From Sorlinia euscelidii (lineage in GTDB: Bacteria; Pseudomonadota; Alphaproteobacteria; Acetobacterales; Acetobacteraceae), in the NCBI RefSeq assembly GCF_036452155.1, contig NZ_JAWJZY010000002.1: 64,000 nucleotides of DNA; one strand, 5' to 3'. The notes under the pieces were generated by a model that ran no database searches, had not been told where the DNA came from, and saw only the letters and a program-made list of their open reading frames with translations. The translations under genes and the position numbers were made by a program. Shown here one piece after another: positions 46,590 to 53,593 of this stretch; position 1 is the first letter of the stretch; each line of letters starts with the position of its first letter.

Positions 46590-46683
46590 CTCCTCCTCCA
46601 TGGTGGCTATCCTTCCCCCTCATGAGTTTATGTTTCTTAATTATGTCTCTAGGGGGGGGGGATGTCGTGTTCCCAACCTCCAT

Positions 46684-46699
46684 GGTCACGTGAGTGACC
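46684..46699. promoter_or_regulatory. Inverted repeat, candidate Xre operator
   Basis: GGTCAC (46684-46689) and GTGACC (46694-46699) form a perfect 6-bp inverted repeat with a 4-bp spacer, 100 bp before the Xre start codon. Assignment to Xre is by position only. Confidence 0.35.
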
Positions 46700-46798
46700 C
46701 TCCTAACCTCTTCATTCCTCATTAAGCTTGCAGTAAGTCGTTATATAACATACTGTGCGTTTATTCTTTAATGCGGTAAAGTCTGGGAGGCTGACGAG

Positions 46799-47137
46799 AT
46801 GCCCATCTACAAGATGTATGTTGAGAAAGAAGATCGTCAGAATGGCGGTGCTTACCTGAAGAGCCTGCGTGAGACGGCTGGCATTGCCATTCGGGATGTT
46901 GCGGATGCGCTGAGGCTTAACCGTGTCTATCTTTACTCGATTGAGAGGGGAGATGCGCCTTTGCGGCCTGAATATCTGCCGAAGGTGGCGTGGCTCTATG
47001 GGGTGGATTTGGCGGAGATGTCGAAGCGCTATCTCCGCTATCGTGACCCTTTGATCTATGCGTTCATTTTTGGAGATGAGGGTGATCCGGGGTTGAGAGA
47101 GATGCGTCAGGAGTTTGTGGAGGGGGAGAAGGGGTGA
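46799..47137 (+). CDS. Xre-family transcriptional regulator
   Basis: The 112-residue protein has a helix-turn-helix of the Cro/CI type at about residues 18-72 (LKSLRETAGIAIRDVADALRLNRVYLYSIERGDAPLRPEYLPKVAWLYG is the span; RDVADAL and RVYLYSIERG are the paired helices). The C-terminal 40 residues are charged. GGGAGG precedes the ATG. It faces the Abi-like gene convergently, leaving 55 bp between the stops, and is a plausible regulator of it or of the island. Confidence 0.85.
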   Translation: MPIYKMYVEKEDRQNGGAYLKSLRETAGIAIRDVADALRLNRVYLYSIERGDAPLRPEYLPKVAWLYGVDLAEMSKRYLRYRDPLIYAFIFGDEGDPGLREMRQEFVEGEKG

Positions 47138-47192
47138 GGTGGGGCGCTGTCGGCTTCGAGAGATTTCGACACCTCAACGCCAGTCTGGCTCA

Positions 47193-47885
47193 TTAATTTG
47201 TGCTGGCGAAATGTTTGTCGACCTCTTTATGCGAAATGATGTTGTCGCGTCGCAATTCGGCCTCAAACCGGTCAATTTCATTCAACCAGATGCTGACGGG
47301 TTCCGACATTTTTGTTAAAACATCTCTGATCTTGCGATATCGCATCTCAAGTGATTGGTCGACAATCGGTTCGTGGTGGGCAATCCTGTTACGAAGGTCA
47401 TTTGCTTCATTCAATATGTTGAGGAACGCCCGACGATTTGAGTCTCTTCGGGTCTCCTGAGGTAAAATGCGATGGAGCGTCAAATCCCAGAGCTCGTTAT
47501 GATGTCTGTTAAAAAGCTGCTTCCACCACCCAAAAGTGAGATTGGGTAAGAGGTCACCCCGCCCATGCTTATCGACCGTTTTCTTGAGCTGGTTGAGATA
47601 ATTTTGCCTGGGAGTTTCTTTGATCCCAGATCTGACAACGTCATCTAAACCAGCCAGAATTGCCTCAGACCAAAACCAATCTGGCCCGAATTTCTGAGTT
47701 AAGATCACGTTCATCCTATTGCGCAGAAGCAGCTCGAAGGTTTGCAACAAAGGGTAGAGGCTTGTTGATAGACGAATGTTGCGGGTGTAAAGTCGAGCCG
47801 CTTCATCGCGGCGGCCCTCCGATAAACGGAGAAAAGTACTTAGCCTCTCCTTCGAAAACGCTTCCTCAAGGACATCGAACAGCAT
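47193..47885 (-). CDS. Abi-like HEPN protein (probable abortive-infection factor)
   Basis: The 230-residue product matches the Abi-like (Abi_2/AbiD-F) family: LSTSLYPLLQTFELLLRNRM, FGPDWFW, LLPNLTFGWWKQLF and the C-terminal DLRNRIAHHEPI. The last contains the HEPN RNase motif R-x4-H (Arg165 to His170). Family members stop phage growth by suicidal or growth-arresting activity; RNase action is inferred from the HEPN motif. ATG 47885 has AAGGAGG upstream and shares its A with the stop of a preceding 89-codon frame (TGATG). It faces an Xre regulator. Confidence 0.82.
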   Translation of the reverse strand: MLFDVLEEAFSKERLSTFLRLSEGRRDEAARLYTRNIRLSTSLYPLLQTFELLLRNRMNVILTQKFGPDWFWSEAILAGLDDVVRSGIKETPRQNYLNQLKKTVDKHGRGDLLPNLTFGWWKQLFNRHHNELWDLTLHRILPQETRRDSNRRAFLNILNEANDLRNRIAHHEPIVDQSLEMRYRKIRDVLTKMSEPVSIWLNEIDRFEAELRRDNIISHKEVDKHFASTN

Positions 47886-48154
47886 CAAACCAATCCTCCT
47901 TGACAGAGAGCAACATCTGCATTATAGTTCATCTTGTATGCCCCGGTACCGTCTATGTCTCTAGCAGTTATGCGGCCGGGGTTTTTATCTCCAAGTTTCG
48001 ATATCCCTAGCAAATGCGGCACCAGACGGCCATAGTCGTCATATCTTTTTGTTATCCTACCCAAAAAACGCACGTCAGCTGCTCTCCAGGCCTCAGCCGG
48101 ATCAGCATTTGAGACCTCGTGCGGCGAGGCTGCTGCGCCTGCATGCTGGGCCAC
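47885..48154 (-). CDS. Doubtful small ORF upstream of the Abi-like gene
   Basis: An 89-codon frame that ends in the TGATG overlap with the Abi-like start, which is the only argument for it. The sequence (VRFLGRITKRYDDYGRLVPH, GDKNPGRITARDIDG) matches no family I know. It could be a leader gene or the 3' remnant of a larger one. Confidence 0.3.
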   Translation of the reverse strand: MAQHAGAAASPHEVSNADPAEAWRAADVRFLGRITKRYDDYGRLVPHLLGISKLGDKNPGRITARDIDGTGAYKMNYNADVALCQGGLV

Positions 48155-48176
48155 GTGCCCGCGGTGCAGCGCAACG

Positions 48177-48206
48177 AAAATAGGCGGGGCTATGAGCTCC
48201 GCCTAT
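48177..48206 (-). terminator. Probable terminator of the RTX-like gene
   Basis: Minus-strand hairpin of 11 bp with one G-U pair (ATAGGCGGAGC at 48206-48196, GCCCCGCCTAT at 48190-48180), 5-nt loop, followed by a short T run (TTTTCGTT). It is 167 bp after the stop of the RTX-like gene. Confidence 0.5.
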
Positions 48207-48372
48207 CTCTTTGAGGCGCAACTGACGACGTCAGGGGGCGGCCATGGCAATGTAAAGTTGTGGCCAGGCTGGCATTTAATCCCGATGCCGCTCTCTTGAA
48301 CGAAGTCAATAATTTATAACTCTGAGAATGACAAAGTAGCTTCATCGGAGGATTTTCGTAAACTCGACGACA

Positions 48373-49923
48373 TCAACTGATACGAATGGCGGATGCGTCG
48401 AGATTTGTGACACCGAGGAAGGTCACCTGCATGTTATTGTCGAGATGTAACGTTGTATTGCCGCCGGAGACTGTAGCCGTCGCGAGTAAGTCTTGAACCG
48501 CCTGCGATGCACTGGCCGGATTATAAAAATATTGGAAGAAAAAATCCCCTTTGGAGGCATCAAAATCTGTAATAGTGATGTTGCCGCCATTATGTCCAGA
48601 TAGCACACCGAAGGAATTTGCACCTGCCCCACCCGTTATCGTTACAATGGAGTCACCTGACGTACCTGCAAATGCTGTCCCAAATACAAAATGGTCATCG
48701 CCCGACCCACTAGTGAAACTGGACGTGCCGGGTCCTGACCAATACTCGATATTGCCCGACGACGCAGAAGCGTCATAAGTTTGATCGCCGGTGGCATCGG
48801 GCTGATTGGCGGTGAAGATCGTGTATCCCGACATGTTCGCAACCGCATTCAGACCTTGCGCACCCCAGACCGTGCTATTTGCTCCGCCCGCCAGGGTCGA
48901 ATTGCCTGTTCCGTTGAGGAACCTCAATGCTCCCTCAACGCTGATGGATTGATTCTGTCCTTGCAGAACGGAAAGATTACCAGACGCCGATATCGTATCA
49001 CCGGCCGCGCCTGAAATTGTTCCCTCTCCGCCCGCATTATCGAACGTGACTGTAGAACCGGCCCCACCGGAAACTGAGCTATTGGACTGGACCTTAATCG
49101 TGCTACCAACGGTTGCGTTGTCGAAGACTGAGGCACTTTGCCCTAAATCATATAATCCGCGACCCCCATTGATCGTCACATAATCTCTGCCGTAAGAGGT
49201 GCCGAGATTGAAAGTGGCTTCCCCTTTCGTTGTGTCCGCCAAAGCGTTAGTCGTAATTCCTTGTCCAAATACGGTATCTTGCCCCTGGGAGACGATGTGA
49301 TTTGTACCTGCCCCCAAACCGATGAGGTTTTGTGCGCCTGACACCGATACGTGATTTTCTCCACTCGATGTGCTTATAACGTTACCGCCGCTGAGGAGAA
49401 CCCCCTTGACTTTGGGATCCAGTCCAAATTGATCGTTCGGCGTCTGACTTTCTTGCCATGCAATGCCCGAGTTGACGGCAATCGACCAATCTCCTTGAGA
49501 TTCGCTCATATCCACGATACGAGCCGCCTGTAAGACAGATAGGCTCCCACTTATCGCTCCGCTTAAATCATAATCGCCCATCTGTGAGCCGCCATCGAGA
49601 ATGGCCAGTCGGCGGGGCTGGTCTACGGATAGTGAGAAGTTCGCGACGGCAGTTTGGCTCACGTCATGTACGAGCAGGTGAGTCGCACCGTCGGGTAAAG
49701 AGTCGACGTTGTTACCGTCTGAAGCGACGTTCCAGTCAACCTGGCAGATAGGTTTATCCGATGCGGGCGTGCCGTCCGGGGGAATGACTTGAAAAGTATT
49801 ACTGGAGATAGCGTCGTTTATGGCGTCTACATATTGCTGAGCAAGTTGAGTCGAAAGCTCTTCGGGCGCGTCAAAATTATATGAAGCGCCACCGATTCCC
49901 CCGTTTACGGTGAGTGTTGCCAT
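48373..49923 (-). CDS. RTX-like beta-roll surface or secreted protein
   Basis: The 516-residue protein has no Sec signal. It begins MATLTVNGGIGGASYNFDAP and contains a long Gly/Ser/Asn/Asp-rich region of short strands (ENHVSVSGAQNLIGLGAGTN, GGAGSTVTFDNAGGEG, GSGDDHFVFGTAFAG). It ends with an RTX-type C-terminal unit (ITDFDASKGDFFF, then GNTTLHLDNNMQVTFLGV). Such proteins are usually exported by type I secretion through a C-terminal signal; no secretion genes are nearby. AAGGA precedes the ATG. It may be an adhesin; the lack of canonical GGxGxD nonapeptide rows makes calcium binding uncertain. Confidence 0.75.
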   Translation of the reverse strand: MATLTVNGGIGGASYNFDAPEELSTQLAQQYVDAINDAISSNTFQVIPPDGTPASDKPICQVDWNVASDGNNVDSLPDGATHLLVHDVSQTAVANFSLSVDQPRRLAILDGGSQMGDYDLSGAISGSLSVLQAARIVDMSESQGDWSIAVNSGIAWQESQTPNDQFGLDPKVKGVLLSGGNVISTSSGENHVSVSGAQNLIGLGAGTNHIVSQGQDTVFGQGITTNALADTTKGEATFNLGTSYGRDYVTINGGRGLYDLGQSASVFDNATVGSTIKVQSNSSVSGGAGSTVTFDNAGGEGTISGAAGDTISASGNLSVLQGQNQSISVEGALRFLNGTGNSTLAGGANSTVWGAQGLNAVANMSGYTIFTANQPDATGDQTYDASASSGNIEYWSGPGTSSFTSGSGDDHFVFGTAFAGTSGDSIVTITGGAGANSFGVLSGHNGGNITITDFDASKGDFFFQYFYNPASASQAVQDLLATATVSGGNTTLHLDNNMQVTFLGVTNLDASAIRIS

Positions 49924-50349
49924 TCGAAGTTCCTTTAAAGTCGTGAAGAAATGCCGTTCAATGAAAAGAGCTTTCGAGTTAGCATTATTAGATTTAATTT
50001 AGGTGAAAATCCCTTTCGTTGAAACTAGGTGCAAGTGCGTGCCGTCGGCGCGTCTGACAAATCTCGGTGGCTTCCCACCTCTCGGACCCTACCAGCATTG
50101 GGAGCCCATGATGTGAACGCTTGAAAAGAAGTAATTTCTTCACGCAGGAGCCCGTTGAGCGGCTGATATGAGCTGGGCCAGGCGTGAGCTGGCCACCATT
50201 GCGTCCCGACGCCAACCTTTGTAGTCTCATTCGGTGCGATTGTGGCTGACGCCGAATGCAGGAACCATACTTCTCAAATATCCTTCGTGAAGGCATGAAG
50301 AAACTCGCTGATTTACTTTGAGAGAACGGATCAACTTACGACTGATTCA

Positions 50350-50447
50350 TGGGCAGGAGCTTTTGGAAAAGGAGTTAACCGACGAATGCCCGGCAGCTTA
50401 AGAGCGCGCGGGGAGATAGTTCTCTGCACGTCGCCAATCATCCACAC
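50350..50447 (-). pseudogene. Remnant of a ribbon-helix-helix regulator gene
   Basis: Read on the minus strand the DNA gives VDDWRRAENYLPARS and then a stop, followed in a shifted frame by IRRLTPFPKAPA. This aligns with LDDWRREESDLPTRPEAVRR in the intact gene at 52318-52515, and the DNA is visibly similar (GATGATTGGCGACG in both). It is a degraded second copy of that regulator, lacking its N-terminal part. Confidence 0.6.
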
Positions 50448-50532
50448 TTCGTCGGCTCGGACGCTCTTAGTGAACACAGAGAGTGGCAAGGTTTAGGGGA
50501 ATTTGAAAGGTGATCAGGGGGATTGAGAGGGA

Positions 50533-50598
50533 TTTGAGTAAACTTAAGGGCGCCTAAATTCACTCAAATGATTTTGTGACAACTGCAGTTTACTCAAA
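50533..50598. repeat. 12-bp inverted repeat
   Basis: TTTGAGTAAACT (50533-50544) and AGTTTACTCAAA (50587-50598) are perfect inverted copies; ACTCAAA at 50562-50568 is a third partial copy. The AT-rich DNA between them could be an operator or an old replication or att element; no gene adjoins it. Confidence 0.45.
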
Positions 50599-50821
50599 GG
50601 GGTGGATAGTTTCTAAGATCATTGCTGCACTTCAAGCGACAAGCCCGTGTTTAAGGTCGTAGATTAAGGTCTGCATTGTCGTTGCCAACACCACAAAATT
50701 GTTTCTATAAGCGCGGATGCTGACAACGCCGTCATCGTCAAAACAAGGGTTAGACCTTAGCTAGAGCCAGAGCGGCCCCCGCAGGGTTGGCGGCGTAAGT
50801 CGGTGGGTGACATTGGTGACT

Positions 50822-51637
50822 TTACTTCGACTGCCGTCGGTAAACATCCATGTAGTTTTTTAGTCTTTGCTCAAAAACTTCAAGTCTTATTCGAGTTATC
50901 AGAGAGTCGTCCTCTTCGTGAAGCTTTTTAGTCGTTTCTTTAAACAAGTTATATGCTGAAATTCCCCGGGAAGGGTCAAATCCCAAATAAACGTCGGCTT
51001 TTACACCGGCATCTACACCGCACAAATACTCTCCCAAAGCGTCGGGAGGGGTGAAGCTTATCGGGCTGGCTTCGGACAATTTCTGTGAGGAGTGTTGGAA
51101 CGCGTTTTTACAGCGGAATTTCGCGCCTTGTACAGCATCCTCCAAGAGTTCTTCTCGCTCATCAATTGTAAGATTTTTATATCCGACGCTTCCATCAAAA
51201 CCTGTAATTGCTCGTTCCTCAAAGTTGGCCTTCTGAGAATCAGCGATACGTTGATAATCGCGACTGAGCTGCTCTATAGCTTTCGCGAAACTCAATTGAC
51301 CTTTATCCGCCCGAACCATTTCTATGACGAGACAATCGGCTCGTTCAGTGTCGTAGGGGACGCCGGACGGTAAAAAAAGAGACAATCTTTTGAAAGTCCG
51401 TCCAAAACACTTGGCCCACTGGCCTCGAGTCTTATCCTCAAATTTGAATTTCCCTAAGCACCGGATGGCCGCGCCACGCTCAGCGTCCAAAAAGACAACC
51501 ATTTCGTCTGGCGATTGCGCCACCTCTTCCGAGGTCAAATCATCCGGGATGGGTAAAGGGAATACTCTTCCATAAACGGTGTCATTCACAAATATGAATG
51601 CCGCGAGAACAGAAAGTATACAGAAATTTTTTTTCAT
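50822..51637 (-). CDS. Secreted protein of unknown function
   Basis: ATG 51637 (GAGGGTTTCA before it) gives 271 residues with a signal peptide MKKNFCILSVLAAFIFV, cleavage near VYG. The mature part is mixed helical, with cysteines at AIRCLGKF, WAKCFGR, ADCLVIEM, AKFRCKNAF and EYLCGVD, which could form disulfides, and a charged C-terminus. I recognise no family. G+C is lower than in the chromosome. The coiled-coil membrane gene lies 159 bp upstream on the same strand, so they may be one transcript. Confidence 0.65.
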   Translation of the reverse strand: MKKNFCILSVLAAFIFVNDTVYGRVFPLPIPDDLTSEEVAQSPDEMVVFLDAERGAAIRCLGKFKFEDKTRGQWAKCFGRTFKRLSLFLPSGVPYDTERADCLVIEMVRADKGQLSFAKAIEQLSRDYQRIADSQKANFEERAITGFDGSVGYKNLTIDEREELLEDAVQGAKFRCKNAFQHSSQKLSEASPISFTPPDALGEYLCGVDAGVKADVYLGFDPSRGISAYNLFKETTKKLHEEDDSLITRIRLEVFEQRLKNYMDVYRRQSK

Positions 51638-51796
51638 TGAAACCCTCGGTCGCTTCTTTCCGGCGCTGATATTCCTTGAGCTTCTGACTAATCCAGTTGA
51701 GGAACTTGCAGTCAAGTTCGTCTAGACACTACTTTTTCCAAAAAATTTTATTTATAAAAGCTTTGATTTCAGATTGGCGATTTTCATCGGCCTCCC

Positions 51797-52219
51797 TCAC
51801 TCTGTCTTAAATCCTGAGATTTGCGTAGGTGAAACGGCTGTCCCTACAAAATTTGACGGACTTTGTTGCGACGCTACGGTTTCCAAAATTTCCGTTAAAA
51901 GCTTTTGCAGTTCCAGCTTATTCTCTCGATTAAAGCTTTCCAACCTATCCAGAGCGAACACGACAGATCGCGCAGCAGTTTCAATTGAGGCCGAGCTGTC
52001 CTTGATTTCAGCCAAGATAGCATTAGTTCGCTTCGTCACGGATTCGATGTCACTCCCGGCAAAGCTGAGAGTGGTTTTGAAGGACGACACTTCATCACAG
52101 GTTTTTACGATACTTCCTTTGATTTCAGAAAGCTGTTCACACACATACCCGAGGGGTGCGATCAAACAGATAAATAAGAAGATTAAGTCAACGTAAGTTA
52201 ATGATGCGAGCAAGTGCAT
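51797..52219 (-). CDS. Membrane-anchored coiled-coil protein
   Basis: The 140-residue protein starts with a membrane helix (MHLLASLTYVDLIFLFICLI) and continues as an alpha-helical coiled coil (EQLSEIKGSIVKTCDEVSSF, SIETAARSVVFALDRLESFN). The layout recalls DUF948 and methyl-accepting-like linkers, but no family is certain. ATG 52219 is preceded by GGGGAAG. Together with the secreted protein downstream it forms an unexplained envelope pair. Confidence 0.6.
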   Translation of the reverse strand: MHLLASLTYVDLIFLFICLIAPLGYVCEQLSEIKGSIVKTCDEVSSFKTTLSFAGSDIESVTKRTNAILAEIKDSSASIETAARSVVFALDRLESFNRENKLELQKLLTEILETVASQQSPSNFVGTAVSPTQISGFKTE

Positions 52220-52317
52220 GAGCTTCCCCAAACATCCCCTTCACCTCGCGAAAACCAAGAAGGGTCGTCACATGGGCGAATATATCATCGGCCGGTCGGC
52301 AAAATCAAATTTCACCT

Positions 52318-52515
52318 TCAGGAGGCGTCACCCAAGCGTAGCAGAGCCTTTTCCAATAGACGCCTGACGGCTTCAGGGCGCGTGGGAAGATCGCTCTCCT
52401 CGCGTCGCCAATCATCCAATTGACTCAGTAGACCGCGCTCCATCCTGACATTGACGGCCTCGCTGTCAATCGTTGGACGACCTCTCGTCGGTTTTTTAGC
52501 GCTTTCGTTTGACAT
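52318..52515 (-). CDS. Ribbon-helix-helix (CopG-like) regulator
   Basis: A 65-residue protein with an N-terminal AT-hook-like KKPTRGRPT and an RHH domain (VNVRMERGLLSQLDDWRREE, then RPEAVRRLLEKALL). Such proteins are transcriptional repressors or antitoxins. No toxin gene adjoins it. A degraded second copy lies at 50350-50447. Confidence 0.7.
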   Translation of the reverse strand: MSNESAKKPTRGRPTIDSEAVNVRMERGLLSQLDDWRREESDLPTRPEAVRRLLEKALLRLGDAS

Positions 52516-52602
52516 GAACGTTTTATAGCGTTAAAAAAGGCGAGAGGCAAGCGGTCTTGACCACTGCTTGCCCCTCTGACAGCAAGCAAGGAGAACAGTC
52601 CT

Positions 52603-52974
52603 ATGCCTACCGCTACCGTTTTATCTAACACAGACGTATCACTATCTGCATTCTCTTTCGAGGGTACGGACGTGCGTTTCCTCACCAAATCCGACGAACC
52701 TTGGTGGGTTCTCGCGGATGTATGTAAAGTCTTGGAGATTCGTAACAGCTCGGATGCGGCTAACCGGCTGGATGAAGACGAAAGGTCCACTATCGCTATT
52801 ACCGATAGTGGGAATCTCAATGCCTCACGGACCATTATCAACGAGTCCGGCCTTTACTCCCTGATCCTCACCTCCCGCAAGCCCGCGGCAAAACGGTTCA
52901 AGAAGTGGGTCACCGCGGAGGTCCTCCCCACCAACCTTTCAATTTGCTACTTCAATCGTCGCTCAACGAGCTAA
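52603..52974 (+). CDS. Truncated Bro-N antirepressor
   Basis: The 123-residue protein has a Bro-N domain (FEGTDVRFLTKSDEPWWVLA, VCKVLEIRNSSDAANRLDEDE, ESGLYSLILTSRKPAAKRFK). After WVTAEVLPT it departs from the full-length paralogue at 53594 and ends in 13 unrelated residues, so the C-terminal domain is lost. Its final 23 bases overlap the convergent Arc-like gene, whose arrival probably caused the truncation. AAGGAGAA precedes the start. It may still bind DNA as a Bro-N-only protein. Confidence 0.75.
   Translation: MPTATVLSNTDVSLSAFSFEGTDVRFLTKSDEPWWVLADVCKVLEIRNSSDAANRLDEDERSTIAITDSGNLNASRTIINESGLYSLILTSRKPAAKRFKKWVTAEVLPTNLSICYFNRRSTS
52836..52932 (+). repeat. Bro-N repeat, copy 1 (copy 2 at 53836-53932)
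   Basis: About 97 bp encoding INESGLYxLILTSRKPAAKR to LPT is repeated exactly 1000 bp downstream with about five differences, mostly silent. It marks duplication or recombination between the two Bro-N genes. Confidence 0.75.
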
Positions 52975-53464
52975 GCTTCTGCAAAATGGACTCGACCTTA
53001 TCTTCCAATTTTTGTAGGCGCCTATCAGATAATCCTTCCCTGATTTGAAACGATTGCCGTCTACTCGAACGCTCAGTGGATAAACCGACTAGGTCCAAAT
53101 AAGCATTTTGGATCGTCTTAAAGGTTGGATTCTCGTCTAAATTAGAATGAGGGTCTGACGAGGCTTTGAGCATGTCTAAAGCTTCGTTTAAATGCCGCAA
53201 AACCACACTTAACCTATCGTCGCTAATACCACTTCCGCTTGGTGACGCAGCATCGAATTGGTGGGTATCGCTCCCTACTACCTGAGTCGCACTTGTCGGC
53301 TTAGCGACATCAAGCGAGCGTTCCAAGCGCCTTTGAATCTCTGAATTTAATGAGCGCCCCTCTTGTTCGGCGATATTTTCGAGCCGCTCTTTCAAATCCC
53401 AAGGAAGGCGAATGCGGAATTGTGGATCATCTCTCGTGGCCACGACAAACCTTCTATTTGACAT
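52952..53464 (-). CDS. Arc-family repressor with long C-terminal region
   Basis: The 170-residue protein has an Arc/Mnt ribbon-helix-helix domain at about residues 12-52 (DPQFRIRLPWDLKERLENIA, GRSLNSEIQRRLERSL). A Ser/Asp-rich linker and a C-terminal coiled coil (RRLQKLEDKVESILQKLSSL) follow. Arc repressors of phage bind tandem operators; two matching palindromes lie directly upstream at 53467-53503. It is divergent from the full-length Bro-N gene, recalling the P22 arc/ant immunity arrangement. Confidence 0.82.
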   Translation of the reverse strand: MSNRRFVVATRDDPQFRIRLPWDLKERLENIAEQEGRSLNSEIQRRLERSLDVAKPTSATQVVGSDTHQFDAASPSGSGISDDRLSVVLRHLNEALDMLKASSDPHSNLDENPTFKTIQNAYLDLVGLSTERSSRRQSFQIREGLSDRRLQKLEDKVESILQKLSSLSDD

Positions 53465-53466
53465 CC

Positions 53467-53503
53467 GTCACACGGTATGACAACATTGTCACACGGTATG
53501 ACA
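53467..53503. promoter_or_regulatory. Tandem palindromic operator of the Arc-like repressor
   Basis: GTCACACGGTATGACA occurs identically at 53467-53482 and 53488-53503, a 21-bp period (two helical turns). Each copy is itself near-palindromic (GTCACAC, G, GTATGAC; 6 of 7 pairs match). It begins 2 bp before the Arc-like start codon and 90 bp before the antirepressor gene, so it could control both. Confidence 0.75.
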
Positions 53504-53593
53504 CCTTACCGGAAGCGATTAACTTTTGTCCACAAATAGGCACTGAAGCGCCGGCAAGCTGACTTCAGTACCCCCATCACAAGGATCGAGTTC

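Larger units (their letters stand above)
45902..46798. other. Gene-poor regulatory region, 897 bp
   Basis: No gene that I can support; an 88-codon minus frame (46152-46418) is unconvincing. The region holds an A tract near 46482-46499, the 10-bp tandem repeat at 46520-46589, a run of ten G at 46652-46661, an inverted repeat at 46684-46699 and a palindrome GTTATATAAC at 46740-46749. The last two are candidate operators for the Xre gene that follows. Confidence 0.5.
49924..50821. other. Gene-poor stretch with remnants, 898 bp
   Basis: There is no intact gene. A 100-codon minus frame (49994-50296) has no protein-like features I trust. The stretch contains the remnant of a ribbon-helix-helix gene (50350-50447) and the inverted repeat at 50533-50598. 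Base composition varies sharply, suggesting several past insertions or deletions. Confidence 0.45.

Noticed and set aside
46511..46600. CRISPR-like repeat array
   Set aside because: The 10-bp units are directly adjacent, with no spacers of 28-40 bp and no cas genes.
49994..50296. Possible transposase fragment in the gene-poor stretch
   Set aside because: Codon pattern and short motifs made me look for an insertion-sequence remnant, but no terminal repeats, DDE motif or coherent frame could be found.
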